Shown: piece after piece, positions 36,183 to 47,100 of the stretch
Position numbering within the stretch: the first letter of the stretch is position 1
Layout: each line of letters opens with the position of its first letter
DNA from: Tigriopus japonicus
Taxonomy: Eukaryota > Arthropoda > Copepoda > Harpacticoida > Harpacticidae
DNA length: 64,000 bases
NCBI GenBank assembly: GCA_010645155.1
Contig: CM021316.1
Location: 3,285,839-3,349,838 of the forward strand
Direction of reading: 5' to 3'
Made by a program: the position numbers and the translations under genes
Notes under the pieces: generated by a model
Told to the model about the DNA's origin: nothing
Seen by the model: the letters and a program-made list of their open reading frames with translations, nothing else
The model's database searches: none

Positions 36183-36910
36183 CAGGGCCACCAAATTTTG
36201 GTAAAAAAATATTACCAAAAATGTTTGATTTTTGGTAATTGTTTTAAGAAATAATGTAACGAAGTCGGATTTTTTGGTATTTTCTTTCTCAATAACTAGC
36301 AAAAACTGACCATTTCCTGTACTCCCATCATCTGTAAGTCCTACTTCACACCTTGGAATAGCTGGAAAACTATATACGCACTGTTACAACTGTTTAAACC
36401 CCCTGTGTCTTTTTTATTTTGATTTTGCCATCCTCTTTCCTGATCATTCTAAAGGAAGTAAGCAATTTCCCTAAATTATTTTGAAATTTTCTCACTTTTG
36501 TAACTTTGGACAAAAATTGCATGTTTTTTGTAATTACCATTGTAAAGTATGATTTACATGTAATCACACTGTAATTACTAAAAGTTTCAATATTTGTCCA
36601 AAATTACAAAAATGCGGAAAATTTTACAAATAATATGGAAAATTGGTGGAATTTTCTGGTGGTCAATGACTGGTAGCACTGAAGATAAACTAGATATTTT
36701 TATTGCAACCTTTTTTATCTCATGTAATGTCGGCTTGTTTTCTAACTTTGATTTTGCAGATGAAGTAAACTCTTTTCAGAAAATTTTCAGCACAACAACC
36801 AATTTTCCACATATTTCTAAAATGTTTCCCATTTTTGTAGTTTTGGACAAAAATTGACATTTTTGGTGATTACAGTGAAAAATGTAATTTACAACTATCT
36901 GGTGGCTCTG
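36183..36910. mobile_element. Putative hAT-like MITE with CAGRGCCACCA ends
   Basis: Left end CAGGGCCACCA and right end TGGTGGCTCTG are inverted with one mismatch. Inside are repeated TTTTGGTAA/TTACCAAAA and TGTAATTACA-like words and a GGACAAAAATTG pair in opposite orientations. No target duplication is visible, so this is tentative. Confidence 0.5.
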
Positions 36911-37041
36911 CTGATAACAAGTTACAGAGGGAGTCACTGCAACTTTCTTTGGAAACTATTTTCAAAATAGTGCTAAAATAGAAGCAGACAAGAACCTTTA
37001 AGAAATAAAATGCATGCACTACAAGAAATGCCTATAGGCCT

Positions 37042-37683
37042 CTAAAATTTTCTTTTGGCATCTTGTGGGGATTTAGACCAAGGGTTGGCAGCCGGTGGGT
37101 GGTGGCCCACATGTTGGCCCAAGGATGGTCTTTGGTGGGCCCATGAGCTATGGGGAAAGACGAAAATTGTGGGCCGGCGAGATATCCATTGTTCTGTACT
37201 CGGGGGGCTCAAAGCTCTTTGATCGCCAATTTGTGCATCTCTGAACCTACCAACGTCTGTTTGATAGCCCCTGACTTCACAAAGCCAAATTTGGTGGGCT
37301 TTAACCCAACAGAGGTTGCTGACCCCTGATTTAGAAAATGCGCTTTTGCAATATTTTTCACGCAGATCATTGACGTGTGAGAATACATCCTTTGACATCA
37401 ACTTTATGAACTTCTCCGGTGATTTTTGAAGGTCTAAAGTTGCCAATTTATAACCACATTGACCATTTATATGAAAGAGGACTGCTCCATTTTTTACCAT
37501 GAACATCACCTTACCATAAGCATCGTGTAAGCACGTTGACATAAGTAAGGTCCTGCATTGTATTGAATCAAAAGACACAATCTCAACCATCTGATCAATT
37601 GTGATCAGTCTGATCACTAGCGGTGCAGATTTCTGGCAATAGGCCCAAAAATGGCAAGTAAAATGGCAAATAGGCACAAACAA
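37042..37683 (-). other. Open reading frame of 213 codons interrupted by an in-frame MITE
   Basis: The frame is open across the whole segment, but 37079-37328 is a hAT MITE and the upstream end overlaps the element starting at 37622. The part between 37329 and 37600 reads as ordinary-looking protein (for example DAYGKVMFMVKNGAVLF and CGYKLATLDLQKSPEKFIKL) with no family I recognise. It could be a fragment of a transposon ORF or an exon. Confidence 0.3.
37079..37328. mobile_element. 250-bp hAT MITE
   Basis: Ends are CAAGGGTTGGCAGCC and GGTTGCTGACCCCTG, a hAT (Charlie-like) TIR pair. Flanks ATTTAGAC (37071-37078) and ATTTAGAA (37329-37336) match at 7 of 8 bases, consistent with an old 8-bp target duplication. 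Inside are GGTGGGCC-type words. Confidence 0.82.
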
Positions 37684-37820
37684 TTACCAAAATATAGGAA
37701 AACTGGCCATTAAATTCGATAATCAACATTATGTTTCACCAACAATAAAGTGGAATGCAAAAGTATGAATATTTAAGAGAAAATATTTTTAGTCCATTAA
37801 ATAATCAATATATCCGTTAA

Positions 37821-39962
37821 CTCTTTCAGGACGTAACTTTTGTTACACACTGTACACGTGTAATATTTTTAAGGTAGAAAGGGACTCAAGCACAAGTATT
37901 AAATACAACAAATTTAATGTGTTATATTGCTTGACTGTGACTATATCAAAGGTTAAATTTTTGGGTGCCGCAACGCCCAATTGGAATGAAAGGGCTAAAG
38001 ATATTCATAACTTTGCCTTCTTTTATTACTTTGTAATGTTAAAAAGGTGCATGAAAATCATCAAAACAACTATGGCCCTTTACATTGCAAAGGAAGAAGT
38101 CGTAGGTTTCACACAAACAGCATGAAAATTCTTCATTTTTTATATTTAGTCGCAAGTCAAAAGGAAAAAAAAATATAATCTAATGCACAGTTGAAATACA
38201 TAGTGCCTTTTGAATCATGAAAAGGGCTTGTTGGTACGTGTTCAATTCAAATTTTGTGAAATTTTGTAAGATTTTGAAAAATCGCTTTTGGTCCAAATTG
38301 AGCATGGTATTTCGATAAAAATCAGATTCACACGTCTGAGGACACCTCTGTTCAATATATTTCCTTAAATTTTCAACTGAACATTCAACTTAGGAATGTG
38401 AAGATAATTAGATCACCGTTTTTAAAAAAATCTAAAAAAAATTACTTAATATTTATTATTTTTTTGATTTGTCGTGCCAAAACAAACAGAAATGAAAATT
38501 TTTCATATACTTAAAACGATCAAAACCTACATAGATTGCTTAGGAATTTGAGTTTTCATAAACCCGGAGCGTTTTTTTTCGCGTTTTTGGGGTCAAAAAT
38601 GGGCATTTTTGTCATACAAAATTTTCATTTTTCATTTTCATCATACAAAATGTCGTAAATGTAAAGGGCAGTTCCAGACAATTGGGTATTGTAACACCCA
38701 AAATTTAAAGGCTCACTGTACATAAACTATGACGTAAAAAGACTTAAAACTTCGCCCACACATGCAAGAACATGCGAAGTATTATAACATAAAGGGCAAC
38801 TTAATTAGTATTATACGGTTCCAGGATAACTCGGTACATGGGATAACTCAACACGGGATAAATGGGTACCGCGGAAAACTCGGTACAGGAAGATTCAGTC
38901 CAAGATAACTGGGTACACCGGATAGCTGGGTACAACGGAAAACTCGGTAAAGGAAGATTCAGTAAAAGATAACTGGGTACACCGGATAACTGAGTACAAC
39001 GGAAAACTCGGTACAGGAGGATTCAGTACAAGATAACCGGGTACACCGGATAACGGTGCATTGGATAACTGCATAAACAGAATAACTGGTATGAATAGAA
39101 AAGTGAGTGTCAGGATGATGGGTATTAGAAAAAGATTGTTTGATATAAACTGAAGGCAACTGTTTTAAATTGCTGTTCTCAAAACGTTTTTGAAAGCATT
39201 AAAAATGTATCTTTTAGATTTTGGCTCGATTATTGATGTGATTAACACGCCAAGTCCTTGAAGTATTATCAAGAGGTTTTAAGGTGTAGGTTTCCATGGC
39301 TATGAAGTTAGTCAGATTTAACCATTTCACCGGATTTTTTTGCCACGGTTTATAGAACGGTGCCACGCCGAATATGGTATCATCCTTCAGATTCAATGAC
39401 TCATATGTGGTGTACCCTACGTTCTGGTTTGCCCACTTATCCGTTGTTCCTACTTACTCGGTGTACCCAGTTATTTTGTACTAAATTTTCCTGTACCAAG
39501 TTTTCCGCTGTACCCAGTTATCCGCTGTACCCAGTTATCTTGTACTGAATCTTCTTGTACCGAGTTTTCCGTTGTACCCAGTTATCCGATGTACCCAGTT
39601 ATCTTGTACTGAATCTTCCTGTACCGAGTTTTCCGCTGTACCCAGTTATCCGCTTTGCCGAGTTTTCCGCGGTACCCAGTTATCCCGTGTTGAGTTATCC
39701 CATGTACCGAGTTATCCTGGAACCGTATTGTACAACTAATTTGACAACAGCTTTAGTATTTAGGAAATTAAAAGAATTGCCTCCGGAATTCTTCTTTACG
39801 TAACTTCGCTAAATTTGAAACTTTTAAGACAAGAATGAAGGTGTTTCTCTCATGAGCAACTCTTTTTAACTGAAAAACGTTAAAATTTCGCGGGGCGACA
39901 GAAAATCAATTAAAAACAAGAATAGTGTTTGGGTGTTATAACACCCAAACGTCCTGAAAGAG
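37821..39962. mobile_element. piggyBac-like non-autonomous element flanked by TTAA
   Basis: TTAA at 37817-37820 and 39963-39966 bracket inverted ends CTCTTTCAGGACG and CGTCCTGAAAGAG (13 of 13). TTAA target sites and a CYCTTTNNNG-type terminus are typical of piggyBac MITEs. Near both ends is TTTGGGTGTTA / TAACACCCAAA. The interior carries the foldback element 38816-39725. No transposase ORF. Confidence 0.82.
38816..39725. mobile_element. Foldback element with arms of about 16-bp tandem units
   Basis: It starts CGGTTCCAGGATAACTCG and ends with the exact complement, both bordered by TA. The left arm (to about 39080) is roughly fifteen units of the GGATAACTGGGTACACC type, alternating with GGAAAACTCGGTACAG and GAAGATTCAGTACAAG. 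The right arm (39430-39725) is the same units inverted. ORFs on both arms are repeat translations. See the sister element at 57695-58566. Confidence 0.85.
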
Positions 39963-40321
39963 TTAAACAGAAAATTTGGGTAAATATTTGTCTTTCCTAT
40001 TTTTATAACACAAAAGACAATTTTTGCCTTTGATTGCCTAAAAACTGACAAATTTTGTAATTTTGCCCAAAAATGGCAAATAAATTTTAAAGGCTATCAA
40101 ATAGCAAATAAACAAGTTTTTGGGCATAAAATCTAAACACCTAAATCTAAACAATCTAAATGTTTTTTTTTGTGTCCAGATTTTGGTCAATTACACTCTA
40201 ATCTCCATGATCTCCAAGCTGAACCTGTTTGTATCAGTCAGGTATGAGTTCATTGTCCTCCCCTTGGCAATCTTTATTGAATAAGTTTATTTCCCAAGTT
40301 ACCTGCAAGTTCATGTTTCTT

Positions 40322-40889
40322 CACGGTGTTTTCCTCAAAAACAACGTTTTAAAAAAATTGCCAAGGCATGTATTAGTACTTTTTGAAATCAGGACGTTAA
40401 GGGCTACAATTTCTTTGTAGACGATAAATTAATCCTAGGCTTTAAAAATATATGATAACTTAAAAGTACATATTATTTAAGGATTTCACCTTCAATTAAA
40501 ATTTTTCTCGCTTAAATTTGTAAAAAGGTAATGCCAATGTAGCTTTAAAATGAATATTGAAAAGGCATTATATGTTTAAGCACTTGAAATACTCGAATTA
40601 CTTTTTAGGAAATGGCCTCATGTGAGGTGATTCTCTGATTTTAACAATCTGGAGTCTCTTTGGCCAGTATTATACTTACAATGAAAGATGCTTAGGTGTT
40701 TCCGGAAACCACTGGTAGCAAAAACTTCCATTTTGATGTTGTACATTCACTTCAATCGTTTCTTTTTCAAAAACATGCTCAATTCCGCCATTGTTTTGAT
40801 TTCAAATATCGTGACGTCCTGATTTCAAAAAGTACTAATACATGTCTTGGCAATTTTTTTGAACCGTTGTTTTTGAGGAAAACACCGTG
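40322..40889. repeat. Inverted repeat, 76-bp arms
   Basis: Arms 40322-40397 and 40814-40889 are reverse complements with only a few differences, sharing CACGGTGTTTTCCTCAAAAA and TGTATTAGTACTTTTTGAAA. The 416-bp spacer has no ORF of note. It lies downstream of the PAN-domain exons and is probably a MITE. Confidence 0.8.
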
Positions 40890-41148
40890 TCTTATCTTTC
40901 CCCATTGCTTCCATCCTTACACCTCAAAGTTGCTAAGTAAGGCCTGCAATGTAGTCGCATACTTTTAACTAGAATTAGTTAGTACTAGTAAATGGTGAAC
41001 GACAGCTGAAAACTTGTCCCAAAAATATTCGAAAATTTTAAACAATGTGTTATGACATACTTAGATAAAAAGCCATAGCGATAAAGACAAAGATAGAAAA
41101 AATAAATTCAACTGAATAGTCATAGTATGGTTCATCAAAGATGCTTAC

Positions 41149-44100
41149 CAAGTAAACAATTATTTTCGATATAGTCGCTTTCTTCTTCAAAACCATAGCT
41201 GGAACCATGTGACGTCTTTGTTACATTATTGATGTGGCATGTTAAACTTCGTGTGTTAAATGAAGCAGATAGGCATCGAAATGTGGTGGTCATTAAACAT
41301 CTAAATAAAGTTGGTAGTAAAATGAGCCATATACCTGTACGTACGTTAAGGAGGATTACTTACATTTCCGCACATTCTTCCCTGGAAGACGCTTGAAAAC
41401 TCACGGATGAGGAGGAAACCATTTTATGTTGAGGAATTCGGTTAAATATGTTAACAACATTTGGGCAATGTGTTGAGATCAGATCCCTTGTTCCTAAGAA
41501 ACAAAACATTTGATTTTTAAATACTTCTTGAAAGCTCATCTGTGATATCACAATGTAGGCATTTAAAATGTAGGAAGAAAAGAGCAGTCAAATATACCCT
41601 CTCAGGGTCAAATAGCTCTCCAAATATAATGATAAGATAATTAAGATAAGCATTTTTTGGAAACATACCTTGTATACAAATTTGGTTGTATGTGTCATAG
41701 CCAGGCTCTTTTTTCAACGTAATTTCCTTATTTAGATCAATGTCCACAGGTAAATGACAATGAGAATTCAGTCTTACACTAGGCTTATCAAAAGAAGATG
41801 AAAAATGCCGTTGTGAGATTTCCCTCTGAAATCAAAATAAACGAATTACGCTTTAGAGATCAACAGTAGGAGTTATTTTGACAAAATCTAATCTGTTCAC
41901 AAAATCCATTATCCCCCTCCTGCCCTCAATCATCACATTTTTCTCTCTCAACTTGGATCTTGCTTTTGTCCAACTATTGTATTTTTTATTCTTTTAGCAG
42001 TTCCAATTCACTGCCAAAAATTGAAGTGGAAGTTTGAAATTTGGCTATGAAAATGACATTTCGGAAATGGACCCGCCAAGAGCACGTCTCTCTTCAGATG
42101 CAATTGTGATAAAATTATCCTTAATTTCAATTCTGATCTAGCACCTCTTTTTTGGGCTTAATAAAAAACTTTCTAAATAAATTCGATTTTTTTCAAAGTG
42201 TGGCCATATTTTTGTTTCAAGCGATTATAAACATTGTTTCCATATACTTACTTTAAAATTGAAGAAACCACAAGGAATTGACGAATTAACTTGAGCGAGA
42301 GCCGGTCCTCTCAGTGCACAAATCTCCGAACATTCTTTTATCAATTCAGAAGCGCGACCCATGCGAGAAACCTAAACAGAACATTTTGTAAGAAATAGAC
42401 AGCACAAATAGACAGACAGCATAGACAGCACAAATAGACAGTACGAAAGGATGGCTCAAGCACGTGTTTATTGCGAATTACTGTATATATGAAATATACG
42501 AGGGAACTCAAAAAGTTCTTAGACAATAACATATTATTTAAAGGGAGGAGAAGTGGTCAAGTGGATAAGGCACCTTCCTATCACGAGAGGGGTTGTTGGA
42601 TCGAACCTCCTCCCTGACCCCTCTCGGAAGGATAAGCTCTTTTTCCAGGTCACAGATGGCGGACCTCAATCGAAATAGGACAAGGAATAGCTCAAACGGA
42701 ACAACTTCATTATTCGGCCATCAACGTCCCATCGATGGACGCGGACACGACGCCTCGAATGGCGGCCAACATGTGAACCAACCATCGCAAGGTTAAAAAG
42801 CTTGTAGTAATGTCCAATGACACAAAAGTCGCAGGGGTAAAGATTATTATTATTATTATTTAACTGAACAGAGAGATTCACAATTTTTTGCAAGTTGAAG
42901 CCTGTCCTTAGAGGTCCCTTGATAACTTGCAACTGTCTCATTTGTCTATGTCTGGTCAATAGATTTTGCATCTCAAAGCAGCCAGTAATTTTTAACCCTT
43001 CAAATGGCAAATGTGAAGATCGGAGCTAACAGTACATATTTGATTGCACTAAATTGAGAAAATTTTACCAGGAAACTTTCCTATATCCTTCTTTTTTACT
43101 GAATCACACTTCTTTTGATGCTAAAATTCAGAGAACACAACAAAGGTACCCAGTTTGCGTTTTTAGGGTAGATGAGTCGAAAAGTAAGTGATTCCACGGT
43201 GCCAAAGGCAGCCCCCAGATCTATCAGGAAGGCTTTCAAAGTTGGAATCATAGATTATCAAAGTGCATAGATGACACTGGAGCTTTTGTAAAAAAAATAA
43301 AGGTAATGGCTTTTAAAATGCAGAAATTATGACAGTTGACTGAGAACTTTTTGACTCAACCTCGTATTTTTCCCCGAATTCAAATTCACCTTCATGTACC
43401 GCCGCTATCATTTTTGTCACTAAATATGTCACTATATGGTCTCGACACTAGCTCTCTAGCCAATTTCTAGTTTTGGTGCCTAATTCATTCTGCTCCTGAC
43501 TGATGAAATCAAAACAACAGTAAGATGCGAGCCAAAGTAGAGCTAAGGTAGCTCTAGCTAGAAAAGGCAGCTTTGACGTCTGCTCTTAAGAGTTGAAAAC
43601 AGCTTGCTTTGTGCAAGTGTTGAAACACTTGAAACTTGAAGTTGAAACATTTCGAAACTTTGCTCGACTCAAAAAAAAAAAAATTCTGGAGTTTCAGTTT
43701 TCAGTTTTTTCCTTTCAAGGGTTTTTCAGAAATGCAACAAATATCAACAATCCGAAATTGAATCAATAGTCGAAGATTTTATCTCATTACCCTACGGCCT
43801 ACATTTTTTTCTTTTTATTAAAAACCCGTGGATTTGCTATGTTGGCTGATAATCATGAAGAAAACACCGGTACACTGAAACCTCCGTTCCCAATTTTTGG
43901 CCATGGAAGGTCCATTCAAACAATAACTATTCACACAATGCCACCAATAAATGGACCGTTAAGGCCATAAACGAAAGCGAACTTTAGTGTCATTTCTGCT
44001 TTGACTTCATAAGTATTTTCCGACAGTTAGTTAGTGGAATGAGATCATTCAATAAGTCATGAACTTATTGAATACCAGCTGTTTTTACAACCCATTCGTC

Positions 44101-47100
44101 TCACGTCCGAAAATACTGTTGAAAATCTCATCTGTCCGCTCAATGAAGAAGTCTCCAAATTGCAAGAAAATGGAGATAAGCGCCGAATTTCCAAAGAAAA
44201 GTTTCTTGTTTCAATTTCCCATCCCATGCTATGCTATGGGTTTGAGGACAAATTGTATTATTTCTCTGCTGTTGTAATGTTGGCTTTTTCACCAAACTAA
44301 TATCGAAGAGCTCGATTGACCATGTTGTTCGGATTATTCCCGCCGAGTGAAAAAGGCTCTAAAATCCTCGACGAGGAAGCCAGGAATCAGGTGAAGTGGA
44401 CAAAGGTTTAAGTTCCAATTTGTTGGTGCATATCGAAGAGCTCAATTTACTATGTTGTTCCATATCCATGGTTGTTCATTCTGCCGAGCAGAAAAGCCTA
44501 AAGGGAAGCCAGGGATCAATTGAACTTAACAAGTGTCTAAATTTCAATTTTTGCTTGTCTGCACGCTATACTGTCTTAACATGTTTTAGCTCAATTTAAC
44601 ATGTTGCTCGGAATATCTATACCGGGTGAAAAAGGCTCTATAAATCCCGACGAGGAAGTTAGGGAAGCCGGTCAGTTGAACTGGACGTATTTGGAAGTAT
44701 CAAAATTTCATCTTTTTATCATTTTTACGCTTGATGTGGAATGAACTATTATGATCTTTGAAAGATTTGCGGCGTGGTGTTAACTTTTACTTTGATTTGG
44801 TGGCCAAATGATCTTTTAGGAGGCATTTAGCCATTCTGCTATGCTCATACTTTTGAATTCGTGTAAATTTCCCGCTGGAGAGACGTTGTTGGTATCCACG
44901 CCAAAAATCACAGGTGAAACCGTGAGCAAGAAAATGCTTACTCTAGTAGGTTGATAAACCTACATTCTCCTAGTGTAAGTTGTTGCAAAGGCAGGTTTTG
45001 ATGTTGCCCAAGCATGTTTTAGTCTTCTTCAGATATAGTACAAGGCTACAACTAAACTACGAAATTATGAAGGTGAAAATCCGTTTTTCGTTTTTGTTGT
45101 GAATGAATATCTAGTTGAAATTGGAAGTTTCCTATTTTAGGCGGCGAAATCTGTCTGGCACGTGATATATCTTTTGATTCTGGGGCTAACCCAATGTCGG
45201 TGCCAACTTCTGAACAATGTAAGTTTCATCGAGTCAATCTTCCAGTTTTCTTTGTGTACATCTTTTCATATCCATTTTTAGGCTCAATCGGTAAAACCAA
45301 ATTGGAACCAGAAGTATTCGGCAACACCTCCTTATCAAACAACTCACAGAACAAAGTTTAAATCTCCTAGAGCCGATATTAAATGCGGCATTCGAAGTTC
45401 AACCTATCTTCCACATTTGCCAAGCCCAAAAAATATGGTTTCCGATCCGAGAATTCCTCGAAGACGAAGAGGTCGAATCATTTGGGGTCGCAATAACACC
45501 ATGGGGTCATTGCCTGCCCCGAGAGGTAGTTTTCCCTGGATGGCGAGTCTTTTTGTACTTTATCGTTCAGGAGAGGCCCTATTCATGTGCGCAGCAACAA
45601 TAGTCAATCAAAACCATTTGTTGACAGCAGCTCATTGTTTCACGAATAACAAAACTCCGGAAGCTTGGTTTGCAAGGGTTGGTGACAACTTTATCCTTCA
45701 ACATGACCCGTCGGAGCAAACGTTTCGAGTCAAAAAGATTATAATTCATGAACACTTTGATCCGTTGCGGGAAACTGGTGGGGATGGTAGACACGATATT
45801 GCCTTAGTCGTACTCCAACCCCACAGTGATGGCTCCGTCATCAACTACAGTCAAGACGTTGGACCGATCTGCTTTCCCCAATCGGATGTTATGTTAACAA
45901 AACTTTATGTTAATCATTGCGAAATTGCTGGTTGGGGGATGACCGAGTACAATAACACCTCTTCTTATCCCGATTCAGTGAGGGGGGCACGTATTCAAGT
46001 TGGCGATGTGCCTAATTCATATTGCAATTATTTGTATCAACGCAACGTCCAAGACACTGGAAAATTTTGTGCGGGTGGGCAAGTTGATGCTTGCCAAGAA
46101 GACAGTGGGGGTCCATTGGTGTGCCGATTGAAAGATCAACGTTATTTCATTATAGGTATTGTAAGTAGTGGTAAAGGTTGCGGAGTATATCCCGGACTTT
46201 ATACAGAAGTAAGCAAATATACAGATTGGGTTATGAAGTGGGTACAGCAAGAAACACGACTACAACTGAATCCAAATTAATGAAATACAATATGAAAAAT
46301 CAGTAAAAACTAACGCTAATTTCTTGGATGATTTAGTTTGAAAAAATACTCACCACAGTCTCAACATAGCCATCGAGTCGGTGCCCAGGGACCTTTTCAT
46401 ACGAAATTCGGCCTTGAGGACAAAGAAGATGTCCTGGAAATATTAGAAATAATATAGAAACATTAGAATTAAGTAAGGGCAGCAAGTTACTTAGTCAAAA
46501 AACTACAAATATAATATATCAAATATCTACAAGTAACTTTCCCTTGAAGATTTTCATGACGCTTAGAGCATTCCTAGGCACGGAATCATGCGAATAAAAA
46601 CAAATTGACTTTAAAGTTAATGAAGTTTGGCGCCAAAATAATTGCTAGGATTTTATAGTTATTCAATCAAGTTTTCCAACTAGTGTTTTCTCTTTCTGTG
46701 CCAAAAATGTCATTTGAAGCTAACAAAATTTCAGTACCAAAACCTAGACTTACATAATTGAAATGTCTTCTGTCTTGTGAATCTAGCATAAGTGGATTCA
46801 TAATTTCCGGGAGTCCACGACAGGTGAGAACGAAGACCTCAAGATCTCTATTTTACATTTTCTTCATTTTACCTAAAATTGGCATATTTTTTCTTATAAC
46901 AGGAAAATTCAAATCCTAAGGTTTTTAAAAGGAATTTGAAAAATTTGAAATGATTCAAAATAATGCTTATAGAAATATACAATAAGGACAAGGATTTTTT
47001 GTGACTTCAGTAGAGTAGGCACTTGATTTTTGGAAAAAGGGGTCCAAAAGGGTGTGGTTAAAAACTTTTTTAGGTTAGGTTTTAATAATGCTAAAAGTTG

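Larger units (their letters stand above)
37622..40136. mobile_element. Outer MITE built of GCCCAAAAATGGCAAAT words, split by nested elements
   Basis: The left part 37622-37816 opens with CAGATTTCTGG and GGCCCAAAAATGGCAAGTAA. The right part 39967-40136 contains TTGCCCAAAAATGGCAAATA and ends GTTTTTGGGCATAAAATCTA. Removing the inserted piggyBac-like element leaves about 370 bp. Target duplication not resolved. Confidence 0.55.

Noticed and set aside
39360..39803. Cys/Tyr/Pro-rich repeat ORFs
   Set aside because: Translations of the 16-bp foldback array.
42546..42616. A functional tRNA gene
   Set aside because: A and B boxes are present but the body continues into a SINE with an ATT tail, and acceptor-stem pairing is not convincing.
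43160..43260. LINE reverse transcriptase fragment (DLGAAFGTV resembling the RT palm motif)
   Set aside because: The DNA matches the Gypsy retropepsin of this window over 18 consecutive bases, so a protease relic is the better reading.
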